Shown here: positions 12,601 to 14,046 of the stretch, one piece after another | How the letters are laid out: every line of letters starts with the position of its first letter | Numbering within the stretch: the stretch's first letter is position 1 | Made by a program: the position numbers and the translations under genes | Origin: Bacteroidota bacterium | GTDB taxonomy: Bacteria > Bacteroidota > Bacteroidia > Bacteroidales > VadinHA17 | DNA: 14,046 bases | Direction: 5' to 3' | NCBI GenBank assembly: GCA_030631445.1 | Contig: DAOVLD010000021.1 | Span: 1-14,046, forward strand | The notes under the pieces: generated by a model | What the model saw: the letters and a program-made list of their open reading frames with translations, nothing else | The model's database searches: none | Told to the model about the DNA's origin: nothing

Positions 12601-12632
12601 CAAATAAACTCATCAACAAATAAACAAATAAA
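12601..12632 (+). repeat. CAAATAAA octamer array, 4 units
   Basis: CAAATAAA occurs at 12601-12608, 12617-12624 and 12625-12632, with the degenerate unit CTCATCAA between, all in one 8-nt phase. It ends 15 nt from the stop of the aldehyde dehydrogenase gene. The remainder of the dxs-aldehyde dehydrogenase gap shows nothing recognisable. Confidence 0.6.
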
Positions 12633-12647
12633 CTTTCATAATTTATC

Positions 12648-14046
12648 TTACAAATCAAACTTTATCCCCTGTGCAAGAGGCAGTTCAGTACTCCAATTAA
12701 TTGTATTGGTCTGCCTTCTCATATAAGCTTTCCAGGAATCAGACCCCGACTCCCGGCCACCTCCTGTATCTTTTTCACCACCAAATGCACCGCCAATTTC
12801 AGCCCCTGATGTACCGATGTTCACATTAGCTATTCCGCAATCAGACCCTGCCTCTGAAAGGAATTGCTCTGCTTCTCTTAAATTAAGAGTGAAAATTGCT
12901 GAGGATAAACCCTGAGGCACATCATTGTTTAAACTGATTGCTTCATCAATTGTTTTATATTTTATCAGGTACAAAATAGGTGCGAATGTTTCTTCCTGTA
13001 CTATATTATAATGGTTCTCAACTTCAACAATTGCCGGATCAACATAATTAGAAGAACCAAATTTATCAGGATCAAGAATATTCCCTCCTATAGCAATATT
13101 GCCACCTTCCTTCTTAGCCTGATCTAAAGCATTATGGAAAAGATCTACAGCCATACCGTCAATTACCGGACCTACAAGTGTGTTTGGATCAAGTGGATTG
13201 CCGATTTTTTTTGCAGCCTGCAGGTAAGCATTTACCAGTTTCGTCTTTACATCCTCATAAATTGATTCGTGAATTATTATACGACGTGTACTGGTGCAGC
13301 GCTGACCTGCAGTACCCAATGCTCCGAAAACCACAGCAGGTATAGACATATCAAGATCGGCATGCTGAGAGATGATAATAGCATTGTTTCCGCCCAGTTC
13401 AAGGATAGTTTTACCAAGACGCTTGCCTACTATACCACCAACCCTTTTCCCAACAGCTGTCGATCCTGTAACCGAAAACAGGACAATTCTTTTATCTGAC
13501 AAGAAATTATCTCCAAGTACCGAGGATTTGGCTATCATAAGGTTAAATATCCCTTCCGGTAGATTGTTGTCTGTAAGTACTTTCGCAATAATATTATGTA
13601 TAGCTATTGCAGTAAGTGGGGTTTTTGAACTTGGTTTCCAGATTACAACATCACCTGCAATAGCTGCTATCATAGCATTCCATGCCCAGACTGCTACCGG
13701 GAAATTGAATGCTGTAACAATCCCTACAATTCCAAGCGGATGGTATTGGTCGTATATTCTGTGGTCAGGTCGTTCGGAATGCATAGTGATACCATTTAAC
13801 AATCTTGCCTGTCCAACAGCAAAATCACAAACATCAATCATTTCCTGAACCTCTCCAAGTCCTTCCTGGTAAATTTTCCCCATTTCAAGGGTTACAAGTT
13901 TACCCAGATCATCTTTGGCTTCACGAAGAGCCAGTCCAATCTGACGTACAATCTCTCCTCTTGCCGGAGCAGGCATTTTTCTCCAGATATTAAAAGCTTC
14001 CTGTGCTTTTTGAACAACACTTTCGTATTCCTCTTTTGAGGCATTC
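12648..14046 (-). CDS. Aldehyde dehydrogenase, ALDH7 (alpha-aminoadipate semialdehyde) type, N-terminus outside window
   Basis: ALDH7 enzymes oxidise alpha-aminoadipate semialdehyde and related aldehydes with NAD, typically in lysine breakdown. The frame is open to the window edge, so the ATG at 13976 ([10 protein letters not shown]) is internal. With the 23 residues before it, 465 residues are visible, and roughly 45 are missing if the protein has the usual length of about 510. Counting from that internal Met: [15 protein letters not shown] (11-25), [21 protein letters not shown] (31-51), [13 protein letters not shown] (88-100), [12 protein letters not shown] (168-179, NAD site), the general base in LELGGNN (Glu193) and the nucleophile in GQRCTS (Cys227). 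EETFAPILY follows nearer the C-terminus. The combination [20 protein letters not shown] and [10 protein letters not shown] is typical of ALDH7A1-like proteins. The lysine role is inferred from family, not neighbours. Confidence 0.9.
   Translation of the reverse strand, partial: NASKEEYESVVQKAQEAFNIWRKMPAPARGEIVRQIGLALREAKDDLGKLVTLEMGKIYQEGLGEVQEMIDVCDFAVGQARLLNGITMHSERPDHRIYDQYHPLGIVGIVTAFNFPVAVWAWNAMIAAIAGDVVIWKPSSKTPLTAIAIHNIIAKVLTDNNLPEGIFNLMIAKSSVLGDNFLSDKRIVLFSVTGSTAVGKRVGGIVGKRLGKTILELGGNNAIIISQHADLDMSIPAVVFGALGTAGQRCTSTRRIIIHESIYEDVKTKLVNAYLQAAKKIGNPLDPNTLVGPVIDGMAVDLFHNALDQAKKEGGNIAIGGNILDPDKFGSSNYVDPAIVEVENHYNIVQEETFAPILYLIKYKTIDEAISLNNDVPQGLSSAIFTLNLREAEQFLSEAGSDCGIANVNIGTSGAEIGGAFGGEKDTGGGRESGSDSWKAYMRRQTNTINWSTELPLAQGIKFDL

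Noticed and set aside
13372..13848. Plus-strand open frame of 158 codons
   Set aside because: It lies fully antisense to the aldehyde dehydrogenase, whose catalytic and NAD-binding motifs are intact.

Overview
The window looks like chromosomal DNA from a member of the Bacteroidota, probably a Bacteroidales-like lineage. The evidence is as follows. The DNA is AT-rich. Genes lack clear Shine-Dalgarno sites. Several genes have a TAnnTTTG box at promoter distance, which is the -7 element of the Bacteroidota housekeeping sigma factor. The gene families present (L13 with a DTxSYKTxSAN-type start, an OmpA-domain lipoprotein, an O-antigen ligase-type membrane protein) fit the same phylum. This is a taxonomic inference from sequence character, not from a database search.

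Left part (1-5259). A truncated minus-strand O-antigen ligase/polymerase-like membrane protein diverges from a translation cluster on the plus strand: rplM, rpsI, rpsB, tsf, pyrH, frr. These encode ribosomal proteins L13, S9 and S2, elongation factor Ts, UMP kinase and ribosome recycling factor. A 10-bp hairpin leads into rplM and a weaker one into rpsB. The cluster is split between tsf and pyrH by 491 bp packed with short repeats and palindromes.

Middle part (5355-10428). Three minus-strand genes are separated by wide repeat-filled gaps, so they probably do not form a tight operon: a membrane-anchored penicillin-acylase-type Ntn hydrolase, a radical SAM/SPASM protein, and an OmpA-domain lipoprotein. 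The radical SAM gene is bracketed by two same-orientation copies of a repeat element built from degenerate 8-nt units.

Right part (10485-14046). dxs (1-deoxy-D-xylulose-5-phosphate synthase, the entry step of the MEP isoprenoid pathway) runs on the plus strand. It converges on an aldehyde dehydrogenase of the ALDH7 (alpha-aminoadipate semialdehyde) type whose N-terminus lies beyond the window.

The protein-coding content is ordinary housekeeping and envelope functions; I see no phage, CRISPR, toxin-antitoxin or defence cassette. What is unusual is the intergenic DNA. Several unrelated short-repeat families (TTCCATNN, TTGGAATA, CAAATAAA, AGTTTANN) all have an exact 8-nt period, alongside a 7-nt family (CARTCNN) and nested palindromes. 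They sit in gaps that contain at least one gene 3' end and are absent from the two purely divergent gaps. Two plausible-looking TTG starts (pyrH and dxs) should be moved to downstream ATG codons.
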